Of a DNA stretch of 23,872 nt, positions 8,225 through 13,520 are shown one piece after another. This stretch comes from Epulopiscium sp. Nele67-Bin004. GTDB taxonomy: Bacteria > Bacillota_A > Clostridia > Lachnospirales > Cellulosilyticaceae. The position numbers and the translations under genes are program-made. Position 1 is the stretch's first letter. Each line of letters starts with the position of its first letter. The notes below the pieces were generated by a model. That model was not told where the DNA came from. It saw nothing but the letters and a program-made list of their open reading frames with translations, and made no database searches. Location: NCBI GenBank assembly GCA_002007315.1, contig LNZQ01000176.1:1-23872 (forward strand), in the 5' to 3' direction.

Positions 8225-8257
8225 AAAAGAAAGCACCAGTACGCTAATACTGATGCT
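8225..8257 (-). terminator. - strand terminator of the 50-aa peptide transcript (copy 1 hairpin)
   Basis: Read on the - strand, AGCATCAGTA (8257-8248) pairs with TACTGGTGCT (8241-8232) over all 10 positions, with one T-G wobble, then comes TTCTTTT. On the + strand the same wobble position is a C-A mismatch and no T-run follows, so the hairpin belongs to - strand RNA. It sits about 70 nt past the peptide's stop codon. Confidence 0.7.
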
Positions 8258-8354
8258 CTCTCTTATTAAAACCGAGCGTTTTATATTTGGGACTATGAAA
8301 ATAATTAAAGCTAATTATTTAAAACGGTTTACTTGTGGCGAGAACCGTTTTTTT
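8229..8354 (+). ncRNA. Candidate antisense antitoxin RNA facing the 50-aa peptide gene
   Basis: The predicted RNA is about 125 nt. It holds the AGCACCAGTA/TACTGATGCT hairpin near its 5' end and an AT-rich hairpin (AAATAATTA, loop AAGC, TAATTATTT). It ends at a strong intrinsic terminator: AAAACGGTT (8321-8329) with AACCGTTTT (8343-8351) and seven T. No ORF with a ribosome binding site lies in it. It overlaps the last ~26 nt of the peptide gene and the whole predicted 3' UTR of that mRNA, the layout of convergent type I toxin-antitoxin loci such as txpA/ratA and bsrG/SR4. The antitoxin role is inferred from layout. Confidence 0.55.
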
Positions 8355-8481
8355 GTTTTGTACTAATTTCTATCTCAGTATCTTTTACTTTAATACTAAT
8401 TTTATTGATATATACATCTAACTTAGAGTATACAATAGCTAATATAACAACTGCTATCACTATCATTTGTACATCACTCAT
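8329..8481 (-). CDS. 50-aa membrane peptide, candidate type I toxin
   Basis: The ORF begins at ATG 8481, 8 nt after GGGAGGTG, and reads MSDVQMIVIAVVILAIVYSK then a hydrophilic tail ending NGSRHK. Residues 5-18 form one hydrophobic segment long enough to enter the membrane, and the tail is rich in Lys, Ile and Thr. Small single-span peptides with a charged tail, strong ribosome binding site and a convergent antisense RNA are typical type I toxins (holin-like/Fst/TxpA groups). I do not recognise this exact family. A competing ATG 4 nt upstream ends after three codons. The stop codon lies inside the hairpin that terminates the opposing RNA. The leader is about 100 nt and structured, suggesting translation control. 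It could instead be a harmless small membrane protein. Confidence 0.6.
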   Translation of the reverse strand: MSDVQMIVIAVVILAIVYSKLDVYINKISIKVKDTEIEISTKQKNGSRHK

Positions 8482-8589
8482 TCATAGCACCTCCCTTCGC
8501 ACTATGTCATAGTTTTTCACCATTTTCATAGTCCGCTGGAGGGAACACACAACCCCCACATTCTCACCTTATGTGGTATTTTCTCTATT

Positions 8590-8598
8590 ATTATACCA
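8590..8598 (-). promoter_or_regulatory. Extended -10 promoter of the 50-aa peptide gene
   Basis: On the - strand TGG plus TATAAT forms a perfect extended -10. A start near 8583 gives a ~100-nt leader containing the hairpin CCACAT/ATGTGG (about 8557-8577), a GGACTATGAAAAT segment (8534-8522) and an ACTATG/CATAGT hairpin just before the ribosome binding site. Confidence 0.6.
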
Positions 8599-8599
8599 T

Positions 8600-8676
8600 A
8601 TTTTTTTTATTTAGGGCTTTATTTTTTTGATTTGTGGTACAGTAAAAGAAAGCACCAGTACGTCAATACTGATGCT
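8600..8676 (+). repeat. ~76-bp direct repeat, copy 2, right end of the small-RNA/peptide locus
   Basis: Second copy of the segment at 8179-8257. Its + strand promoter (TGG TACAGT, 8635-8643) points away from the peptide gene into 8677-8711, where no terminator hairpin like that of copy 1 follows. It looks like the surviving end of a second, lost locus of the same kind, now abutting the 35-aa ORF. Confidence 0.75.
8644..8676 (-). terminator. - strand terminator after the 35-aa ORF (copy 2 hairpin)
   Basis: AGCATCAGTA (8676-8667) pairs fully, with one T-G, with TACTGGTGCT (8660-8651) on the - strand and is followed by TTCTTTT. It would end any transcript coming from the tRNA-Arg promoter through the 35-aa ORF. 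Confidence 0.65.
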
Positions 8677-8711
8677 TTGCTCATTTATTTATTACACTTT
8701 AGAAAGAGGTG

Positions 8712-8819
8712 TTATATATCCAATTCTTTATTTAGCTTATTTAATAAATTCATTTCTCCATCAGTCGGCTTAGGTCTAAGTAATTTTATTTCTTCTATAG
8801 TAGGATACATATTAGCCAT
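8712..8819 (-). pseudogene. 35-aa ORF, possible N-terminal remnant of a NERD-domain protein
   Basis: MANMYPTIEEIKLLRPKPTD leads to GEMNLLNKLNKELDI. The ATG at 8819 has GAGGAG 8 nt upstream, a good ribosome binding site. The MYP opening and the GE..L...L pattern resemble the start of NERD (nuclease-related) domain helicase-like proteins, which would continue with a PD-(D/E)XK-like core; here a stop follows at once. I read it as a truncated gene whose body was lost when the adjacent repeat arrived. The similarity is from memory and weak, so an intact 35-aa microprotein is the alternative. It begins 28 nt after tRNA-Arg with no terminator between and may share that transcript. Confidence 0.4.
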
Positions 8820-8847
8820 TTAATCATCTCCTCAATAATATTATTAA

Positions 8848-8920
8848 TGCACCTGATAGGATTTGAACCTACGACGCACGGTTTAGGAAACCGACGCTCT
8901 ATCCCCTGAGCTACAGATGC
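8848..8920 (-). tRNA. tRNA-Arg (anticodon CCU)
   Basis: A 73-nt cloverleaf. The acceptor arm GCATCTG/CAGGTGC pairs with one T-G; the D-arm is GCTC/GAGC. The anticodon stem TCGGT/ACCGT holds loop TTCCTAA, giving CCT at 34-36 and reading AGG; pair 27-43 is T-T. The T-arm GTAGG/CCTAT encloses TTCAAAT. The discriminator is A and CCA is not encoded. tRNA 3' ends are common integration sites, and accessory-looking DNA lies directly at the 3' side here. Confidence 0.96.
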
Positions 8921-8928
8921 ATATATAA

Positions 8929-8957
8929 ATACTATCCCAATTTTATCCAATAGTCAA
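8929..8957 (-). promoter_or_regulatory. Promoter of tRNA-Arg
   Basis: On the - strand TTGACT (8957-8952), a 17-bp spacer and TAGTAT (8934-8929) lie just upstream of the mature tRNA start, placing transcription start within a few bases of it. Confidence 0.7.
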
Positions 8958-8970
8958 GCAATTTTACCGC

Positions 8971-8999
8971 AAAAAGGGGAGGCTCGCTAAGAACCTCCC
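8971..8999 (-). terminator. Terminator of the DUF3881 gene
   Basis: On the - strand GGGAGG (8999-8994) pairs with CCTCCC (8982-8977), loop 11 nt, followed by CTTTTT. It lies 11 nt past the stop codon of the DUF3881 gene and insulates it from the tRNA promoter. Confidence 0.85.
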
Positions 9000-9009
9000 A
9001 CAAAATATC

Positions 9010-9888
9010 TTACTTCGCCATAATCAGCTCACCTTGTAGCCAGCAACTGCCCAAAAATCTCATTCCTATCATAGGCATTCCAATAAGAGTGTTTTTGTTT
9101 ATAACTACTTCTAAACTCATACCATTAATATCAAGTATAAAAACATACATTTCTTCACTTGTTTGTTGATTTTTACGCTCTTTAATGTCTTTTATATCCC
9201 CTAAAACAGCATACATAGACTCATCATAACTAAGAGGTATAAAATATCCACTCATAATACTCAAAAAATCTTCCTCTTTAAGTCTTTCAATAAGTTGCTT
9301 ATCAAGCTCAATTTCTTCTTCTTCAAGTTGGTCTTGAGCATCCTCATCACCATTTTTAATTCTCTCTACTATGTTTCGTATTTTATTGCGTTCTTCCACC
9401 TCAAAGCGAAGTTCTTCTTCGTCACGTAGTATTGGCAATATAATCGTTCCTTCTAACGCAATGCCTATAATGCTGGCACCCACTATGTTTTGTCCTTTTT
9501 CTTTGGCATTTAAGTATTCAACTAAATTTTGTAACCAAAATATTATTTGCATAGCAGTGCCTTTTTCTTCACAAATAACATAGTACATCATTTCGTCTAC
9601 ACATTCGACTTCTATTTCGGAAAACTCTGATTGTACAGTAGCCTCTACGTATGCCTCACATTCTTCCACATTAAATTTTGTCACTTGTATATCTTCTTCA
9701 ACACTAACTCGAACCATAACATAAGTATGAGGTGCAACTCGCTTCCTATATTCAGCAATTTGTAGTTTATTTTCATCAGTAGCTATACTTTGATAGGTTG
9801 GTTCTTGCAACGTTACTTCTACCAACTTGTTTAAGTGTTCTTGTTCTGTTATGTCAGAAAAGCCTATTGCATTAATTGGTATCTCCAT
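9010..9888 (-). CDS. DUF3881 family protein
   Basis: A 292-aa cytoplasmic protein of a family restricted, as far as I know, to Clostridia and common in Lachnospiraceae; its function is unknown. Family-like landmarks are the opening INAIGFSDI (about residues 5-13), a central QNLVEYLN segment, GTIILPI, an acidic insert (KNGDEDAQDQLEEEEIELDK), then FLSIMSGYFIPL, YAVLGDI and the C-terminal GMPMIGMRFLGSCWLQGE. It is highly acidic with no signal peptide or membrane segment. I choose ATG 9888, 10 nt after AAGGAG, over a TTG at 9894 only 4 nt after it. A TATAAT lies at 9940-9935 on the - strand without a clear -35. It has its own terminator and is likely monocistronic. Confidence 0.85.
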   Translation of the reverse strand: MEIPINAIGFSDITEQEHLNKLVEVTLQEPTYQSIATDENKLQIAEYRKRVAPHTYVMVRVSVEEDIQVTKFNVEECEAYVEATVQSEFSEIEVECVDEMMYYVICEEKGTAMQIIFWLQNLVEYLNAKEKGQNIVGASIIGIALEGTIILPILRDEEELRFEVEERNKIRNIVERIKNGDEDAQDQLEEEEIELDKQLIERLKEEDFLSIMSGYFIPLSYDESMYAVLGDIKDIKERKNQQTSEEMYVFILDINGMSLEVVINKNTLIGMPMIGMRFLGSCWLQGELIMAK

Positions 9889-9982
9889 CCCCAATCAACT
9901 CCTTTATACTAATATTGCAATCCCTACCTTTACAATTATATCACTATACTTTATAAAAAACATCTTTTTTTTGCAATAAACC

Positions 9983-10005
9983 AAAAAAAGGACAAGCTAT
10001 CCTTT
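9983..10005 (-). terminator. Terminator of the small CxxC protein gene
   Basis: On the - strand AAAGGA (10005-10000), a 7-nt loop and TCCTTT (9992-9987) are followed by four more T, 36 nt after the stop codon. Confidence 0.7.
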
Positions 10006-10040
10006 GATAACTTACCCTTTTTAGGCGAATTTGAAACAAA

Positions 10041-10229
10041 TTATTGACTTTTAATCCATTTACCAACTTGTCCACAAGACCTGCAAGGAACACTATTTAT
10101 TGCATTTGACATAAGTGATACAGGAAATTCTCCTTCTGCTTCATCAGTTTGAAGTGTATTTCTAACTGTATCAAACTTATTTATACCTGTCATGTCATAA
10201 CCACAGTTTTCACACTCATAATTTTGCAT
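10041..10229 (-). CDS. Small two-CxxC zinc-ribbon protein
   Basis: A 62-aa protein starting MQNYECENCGYD at ATG 10229, with AGAGGTGG just upstream; a longer version has no ribosome binding site. Cys pairs CENC near the N-terminus and CRSC near the C-terminus (PCRSCGQVGKWIKSQ) suggest one zinc ribbon closed by the two ends, with a ~38-residue acidic middle. I do not recognise a family. It lies 66 nt downstream of the polysaccharide deacetylase gene on the same strand with no strong terminator between, so co-transcription is possible. It is the third small CxxC protein in a 2.5-kb stretch but is not obviously related to the two ~40-aa ones upstream. Confidence 0.7.
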   Translation of the reverse strand: MQNYECENCGYDMTGINKFDTVRNTLQTDEAEGEFPVSLMSNAINSVPCRSCGQVGKWIKSQ

Positions 10230-10295
10230 ATATCCACCTCTTTGGAATAATATCAATATTATGTTGTGTACTAAATATACATTTTATACATAAAA

Positions 10296-11222
10296 TTATT
10301 TAAACTGTACAACTGGCGTATCAATCGTAAGTTTTTCAAATAAAAATCCTTGTGCTTTAAGACCTTCCACTATTTCTGGTAAAGCTTCTGCTGTAGTAGT
10401 TTTTGCTGCTGAATCATGCATCAAAATAACAGGTTGTTCAAGTTTGCTAGATTGACTTAACACTGCATTAACTATAACGTCTTTATCTTGCACTGATGCC
10501 GATGCATCAAGCGAATCCACATTCCAGTCAAAATATATATAGCCCCAGTCCTCAACCGCAACTTTTAAGTCACTCATGATGTCTGGACCGCCAAATTTTA
10601 AACTAACCGTGTTGTTTGACCCACCTGGAAAACGTAATATGTCAGCTTCGTAGCCGTCTGTATATTGTTTTATAACCTCAGCTAAGTTTTCTATATCTGC
10701 AAAATACGTATCAACATTTTGATATATATCCGCATATATATGTGTGCTTGAATGAACTCCTATTGCATGTCCCTCGTCTATAATTCGTTTGTACACATCT
10801 TCTCTTCCAGGAACTTCAATTACAAAAAATGTAGCTTTAATATCTTGCTCTAATAAGTAGTCCAATATTTTTATAGTATTGTTGCTTGGTCCATCATCGA
10901 AAGTTAAATATGCATATTTTTGCCCTGGTATTAGCTCCACCTTTGGAGGAACTTGTTCGTCAAATTGCTCAATTTCTAACACTAGCGATTGCATGATTGT
11001 TAGAATTTCCTCATTTTGATTATATGCTTGCTTAGCACTAAAAGGCATATCATCAATTTTGTTAGATAACGTTTTGGTGTCTTCTTTCATTACTGAGATT
11101 GTCTGAATTGATTTTCCAATAGATGTCATCATATTCACGGACAATAAAGGAAATATCCCCCATAAAAGTAGACTAAATAAAATTACTCTTTTGCTTTGTT
11201 TTTTTTGTTTCAATGTTCTCAC
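10296..11222 (-). CDS. Membrane-anchored polysaccharide deacetylase (NodB domain, CE4)
   Basis: A 308-aa enzyme likely to remove acetyl groups from peptidoglycan or another wall glycan outside the membrane. A basic N-terminus (MRTLKQKKQSKR) and hydrophobic segment 13-30 make a signal anchor; a stalk of about 35-95 follows. The NodB domain has all the family motifs: TFDDGP (107-112, Asp109 base and Asp110 metal ligand), HSSTH (157-161, metal ligands), RFPGGS (197-202), FDWNVDSLD (231-239) and LMHD (267-270, His269). A catalytically complete CE4 enzyme is therefore expected. The start is a GTG with only a weak AAAGAG upstream; the signal anchor requires this start or one near it. A TATAAT on the - strand at 11279-11274 could be its -10. 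Neighbouring wall-related genes fit an envelope role. Confidence 0.9.
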   Translation of the reverse strand: MRTLKQKKQSKRVILFSLLLWGIFPLLSVNMMTSIGKSIQTISVMKEDTKTLSNKIDDMPFSAKQAYNQNEEILTIMQSLVLEIEQFDEQVPPKVELIPGQKYAYLTFDDGPSNNTIKILDYLLEQDIKATFFVIEVPGREDVYKRIIDEGHAIGVHSSTHIYADIYQNVDTYFADIENLAEVIKQYTDGYEADILRFPGGSNNTVSLKFGGPDIMSDLKVAVEDWGYIYFDWNVDSLDASASVQDKDVIVNAVLSQSSKLEQPVILMHDSAAKTTTAEALPEIVEGLKAQGFLFEKLTIDTPVVQFK

Positions 11223-11352
11223 CTGCTCACTCTTTAGTTTGCCTCATCTAATTAAAGGGGTCATCTATTGTTTATTATACCCATTATTTGTTGTTGTAAA
11301 ATCAAATATTGGTTTTTATTCATACAATTATATTTTATCATAGCTTGTCACA

Positions 11353-11390
11353 AAAAAACAAGTATATCTATAAATTTTACAGATATACTT
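11353..11390 (-). terminator. Terminator of zinc-ribbon microprotein A
   Basis: On the - strand AAGTATATCT (11390-11381) pairs with AGATATACTT (11369-11360), followed by GTTTTTTTG. It is 14 nt past the stop codon. Confidence 0.85.
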
Positions 11391-11403
11391 TTCTATACTT
11401 CTA

Positions 11404-11529
11404 TTAAATTTCTTCAATTAATTCAGTTTCGTATCCACAACTTGTGCAGTGGTATCCCGTAACTTCTCCTAATTCTAAGTCTACTTCTTCACAATAACTG
11501 TGTATTCGGTTACATTTTGGACATTCCAT
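11404..11529 (-). CDS. Zinc-ribbon microprotein A (41 aa)
   Basis: The protein begins MECPKCNRIHSYCEEVDLEL, continues GEVTGYHCTSCGYETELIEE and ends in Ile. Four cysteines in two CxxC pairs (CPKC, CTSC) about 22 residues apart should bind one zinc as a minimal ribbon; a further Cys lies between. The start is ATG 11529, 10 nt after the AGGGGG ribosome binding site, by alignment with copy B; an ATG 6 nt upstream is possible. It lies 127 nt downstream of TetR copy A, beyond that gene's terminator, and has its own terminator, so it is probably transcribed alone; a TATAAT lies about 35 nt upstream. Function is unknown. The conservation of all four cysteines between copies shows it is a real gene. 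Confidence 0.75.
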   Translation of the reverse strand: MECPKCNRIHSYCEEVDLELGEVTGYHCTSCGYETELIEEI

Positions 11530-11607
11530 TGTCATTTTCCCCCTATTAACATCTTGTTAATTATTATATCGACATTTTTTAACTAACTCATAACATTTTT
11601 CAATTTC

Positions 11608-11653
11608 AAAAAAAAAAAAACGGTACAACTTTATACAAAAGTTATACCGTTTT
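11608..11653 (-). terminator. Terminator of TetR regulator A
   Basis: A 16-bp stem, AAAACGGTATAACTTT with AAAGTTGTACCGTTTT (one T-G), is followed on the - strand by about 9 further T. It starts 3 nt past the stop codon and is one of the strongest terminators in the window. Confidence 0.9.
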
Positions 11654-11656
11654 AGA

Positions 11657-12286
11657 TTAAGCACATAAAATCTTTGTAAATTTGCTCAAATGTTCAGTAC
11701 TAGGATCAAGGGTATCCGCTACATAAGTACCAATTAATAAGCTTGCAAACATATGCCCTAGTTGCAACTTGTCTACAGGAACTATTTCGTTACTTTTTTG
11801 ACAAATATCTTCAAAAATAGTTTGTAACGTTAATTCGTTATACGCATCATACTTATCAGGCGTTATTTCTTCAAAAAAGAATACAAATTCTGCTTCACTA
11901 AGTTTTACTTCTTCTTGAAAAAATCCTTTATTAAGTAAAAAACTAATGTAGTTATCTATGAACTTTGGATACTCTTGCTCGTCTTTCATCCATTCGTAAA
12001 TGGCGGCTATTTTTTCATCAAAAGATTTTGTATCTCTCCACTCTGAAATTCGCAAAGAAACTTTAATCGTGAATATTCTTAAATAATAGTCAAAAACATT
12101 TTCTTTGCCCGCAAAATAATTAAAAAATGTTCCTCTTGATATTTGAGCTTTTTGGCAAATTTCATCTACAGTTATATCTGTAAAGTTTTTTTCCTGCAAT
12201 AAAGTACGCACTGCGTTAAGTATGGCAACTCTGGTTTTTACGAAGTTTATTTTGCGTAATGGAAATTTTGAAAGCACTTCATACAT
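11657..12286 (-). CDS. TetR/AcrR-family transcriptional regulator A
   Basis: A 209-aa regulator with GAGGAG 8 nt before ATG. The TetR N-terminal DNA-binding domain spans about residues 15-62: TRVAILNAVRTLLQEKNFTDITVDEI, then the recognition helix QISRGTFFNYFAGKENVF. The rest (63-209) is an all-helical ligand-binding and dimerisation domain without a recognisable subfamily; the motif YNELTLQTIFEDIC is shared with copy B. Such proteins usually repress a neighbouring gene and release it on binding a small molecule. No transporter or enzyme lies directly next to it; the closest partner is the zinc-ribbon microprotein downstream. It has its own terminator. Its ligand and targets cannot be told from sequence. 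Confidence 0.88.
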   Translation of the reverse strand: MYEVLSKFPLRKINFVKTRVAILNAVRTLLQEKNFTDITVDEICQKAQISRGTFFNYFAGKENVFDYYLRIFTIKVSLRISEWRDTKSFDEKIAAIYEWMKDEQEYPKFIDNYISFLLNKGFFQEEVKLSEAEFVFFFEEITPDKYDAYNELTLQTIFEDICQKSNEIVPVDKLQLGHMFASLLIGTYVADTLDPSTEHLSKFTKILCA

Positions 12287-12377
12287 ATTGAATTCTCCTC
12301 TAATATTTTATTTAGGTTTTTTTTGTCAAAATTATCTTTTTTCTTATTTTAACCAATATATTGTATCATATATTATG

Positions 12378-12415
12378 ACAAAAAAACAAGTATATCTTTA
12401 AAAATATACTTGTTT
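12378..12415 (-). terminator. Terminator of zinc-ribbon microprotein B
   Basis: AAACAAGTATAT (12384-12395) pairs perfectly with ATATACTTGTTT (12404-12415); on the - strand it is followed by further T. It is similar in sequence to the terminator after copy A. Confidence 0.85.
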
Positions 12416-12435
12416 TTCTATGTAAGCCTATCAGA

Positions 12436-12555
12436 CTAATCTTCTAATTCAGTTTCATGACCGCATTCTGTGCAGTGATACCCAATAACTTCCCCTAATT
12501 CTACGTTTATTTCTTCGCACCAACTTCTTACTTCATTGCAATTCGGACATTTCAT
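12436..12555 (-). CDS. Zinc-ribbon microprotein B (39 aa)
   Basis: The protein begins MKCPNCNEVRSWCEEINVEL, then GEVIGYHCTECGHETELED. It is about 60% identical to copy A, with both CxxC pairs (CPNC, CTEC), the third Cys after SW and the ELGEV-GYHC core conserved. The start is ATG, 8 nt after GAGGGGG, a strong ribosome binding site that matches copy A. It is 174 nt downstream of TetR copy B, beyond that gene's terminator. The leaders of both copies share ATGTTATGA...GTTAAAA about 60-80 nt before the gene, a possible common control site. Function is unknown; a zinc-binding partner of the adjacent regulator or an RNA- or protein-binding adaptor are open options. Confidence 0.75.
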   Translation of the reverse strand: MKCPNCNEVRSWCEEINVELGEVIGYHCTECGHETELED

Positions 12556-12686
12556 TAATATTTCCCCCTCATTTATATCCTGATGTAATTAATATATAAT
12601 TTCTTTTAACAATCATAACATATATGTAACACCATTGTAAATATTTCTGTAACATTTTATACATAAATATAAAATTATATAGAAAT

Positions 12687-12719
12687 AAAAAATACACTGA
12701 TTTTCTATAAAATCAGTGT
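12687..12719 (-). terminator. Terminator of TetR regulator B
   Basis: ACACTGATTTT (12694-12704) pairs perfectly with AAAATCAGTGT (12709-12719) around a 4-nt loop; on the - strand it is followed by ATTTTTTA. Confidence 0.9.
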
Positions 12720-12729
12720 TCAGTATGTT

Positions 12730-13371
12730 CTATTTTACTAATATTTTATCAAATATATCTAAGTGATTTATATTTGGTGCGATATGATCTGTAACATAAC
12801 TTGCGATAATTACCCCAGATAGTAAGTTGCCAAGTTCTTCAGCACTTGCTGATATTTTAACTTCGCTTTTATCGTTAGCTTTTGTGCATATATCAGCAAA
12901 AATTTGTTGTAAAGTAAGCTCGTTATATGCTGTATATTCGTCTTCATTAATGTTGTTGAAGAAGTAGACAAATTCTGCGTCTGTAAGTTTCATTTCATTT
13001 TTATCTTCGCCTACATTAAGCAAAAACGAAATGTAACTATCAATAAATTTTGCATATTGGCTGTCGTCTGTTAGCCACCCATAAAAAGAGTTTAATTGCT
13101 CTTTAAAAGATAGACCGCTTTTAAGTTCTTTAGCTCTTAATGCAATTCTGATTGTAAAAATTCTTAAATAATAGTGAAATACATGCTCTTTCGTTGAAAA
13201 ATAGTTAAAGAAAGTACCTCTTGAAATTTGAGCTCTTTGGCAAATTTCGTCTACTGTGATTTCAGCAAAGTTTTTTTCTTTCAACAAATGACTTACTGCG
13301 TTAAGTATTGTTGTTCTAGTTTTCACGAAGTTAATTTTTCTAAGTGGAAAGCTGTCTAATGATTCGTACAT
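12730..13371 (-). CDS. TetR/AcrR-family transcriptional regulator B
   Basis: A 213-aa regulator starting MYESLDSFPLRKINFVKTR at ATG 13371, 8 nt after AAGGAG; a longer reading of 17 extra residues has no ribosome binding site. The DNA-binding domain (about 15-62) has ITVDEICQRAQISRGTFFNYF, nearly the same recognition helix as copy A, so the two may share operators. The C-terminal domain is more diverged, which suggests different ligands or partners. It is divergent from the D,D-carboxypeptidase gene at 13521. Between them (13418-13440) an imperfect inverted repeat, ACAAACT...AGTTGT, could be an operator. Its own terminator follows the gene. Confidence 0.88.
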   Translation of the reverse strand: MYESLDSFPLRKINFVKTRTTILNAVSHLLKEKNFAEITVDEICQRAQISRGTFFNYFSTKEHVFHYYLRIFTIRIALRAKELKSGLSFKEQLNSFYGWLTDDSQYAKFIDSYISFLLNVGEDKNEMKLTDAEFVYFFNNINEDEYTAYNELTLQQIFADICTKANDKSEVKISASAEELGNLLSGVIIASYVTDHIAPNINHLDIFDKILVK

Positions 13372-13493
13372 ATTCTGGTCTCCTTTTCTTGTCGTTCTTT
13401 CAAAGTATTGTCCATTTAACAAACTTTTATACAGTTGTATTTAAAAAATTTTTTTAATATTTTTTTCCTCTTTTATGTGAGAGATTTATATAT

Positions 13494-13513
13494 TATAATA
13501 TATAAAAAGGAGG
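13494..13513 (+). promoter_or_regulatory. -10 box and ribosome binding site of the D,D-carboxypeptidase gene
   Basis: TATAAT at 13494-13499 lies about 8 nt before AGGAGG (from 13507), leaving a very short leader. No good -35 box is visible 17 bp upstream, where the DNA is T-rich, so the promoter may depend on an activator or on UP-like AT tracts. Confidence 0.5.
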
Positions 13514-13520
13514 AAAAAAA

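Larger units (their letters stand above)
8179..8257 (+). repeat. ~76-bp direct repeat, copy 1, left end of the small-RNA/peptide locus
   Basis: This copy and the one at 8600-8676 share a T-rich lead, TTTAGGGGCTTTAT (one G fewer in copy 2), ATTTGTGGTACAGTAAAAG and a hairpin of arms AGCACCAGTA and TACTGATGCT. They differ by a few bases and short indels. Each copy holds an outward or inward extended -10 promoter on the + strand and a terminator on the - strand. Confidence 0.85.
11353..13371 (-). repeat. Tandem duplication of a TetR regulator + zinc-ribbon microprotein unit
   Basis: Unit B (TetR 13371-12730, microprotein 12555-12436, terminator 12415-12384) and unit A (TetR 12286-11657, microprotein 11529-11404, terminator 11390-11360) have the same order, strand and spacing. 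The regulators align end to end (FPLRKINFVKTR and QISRGTFFNYF are identical). The microproteins share EELxxELGEVxGYHC-type sequence. Even the terminators share a GACAAAAAAACAAGTATATCT-like strand. DNA identity is only moderate, so the duplication is old. Confidence 0.85.

Noticed and set aside
8632..8823. + strand 63-codon ORF through the second repeat copy
   Set aside because: It begins in the repeat's promoter region, has no ribosome binding site, and is antisense to the better-supported 35-aa ORF.
8848..8920. Prophage or island attachment site at tRNA-Arg
   Set aside because: No second copy of the tRNA 3' end was found on the left side of the accessory block, and no integrase is present.
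11268..11462. + strand 64-codon ORF upstream of the deacetylase
   Set aside because: It lies antisense to the zinc-ribbon microprotein and its terminator, and has no ribosome binding site.
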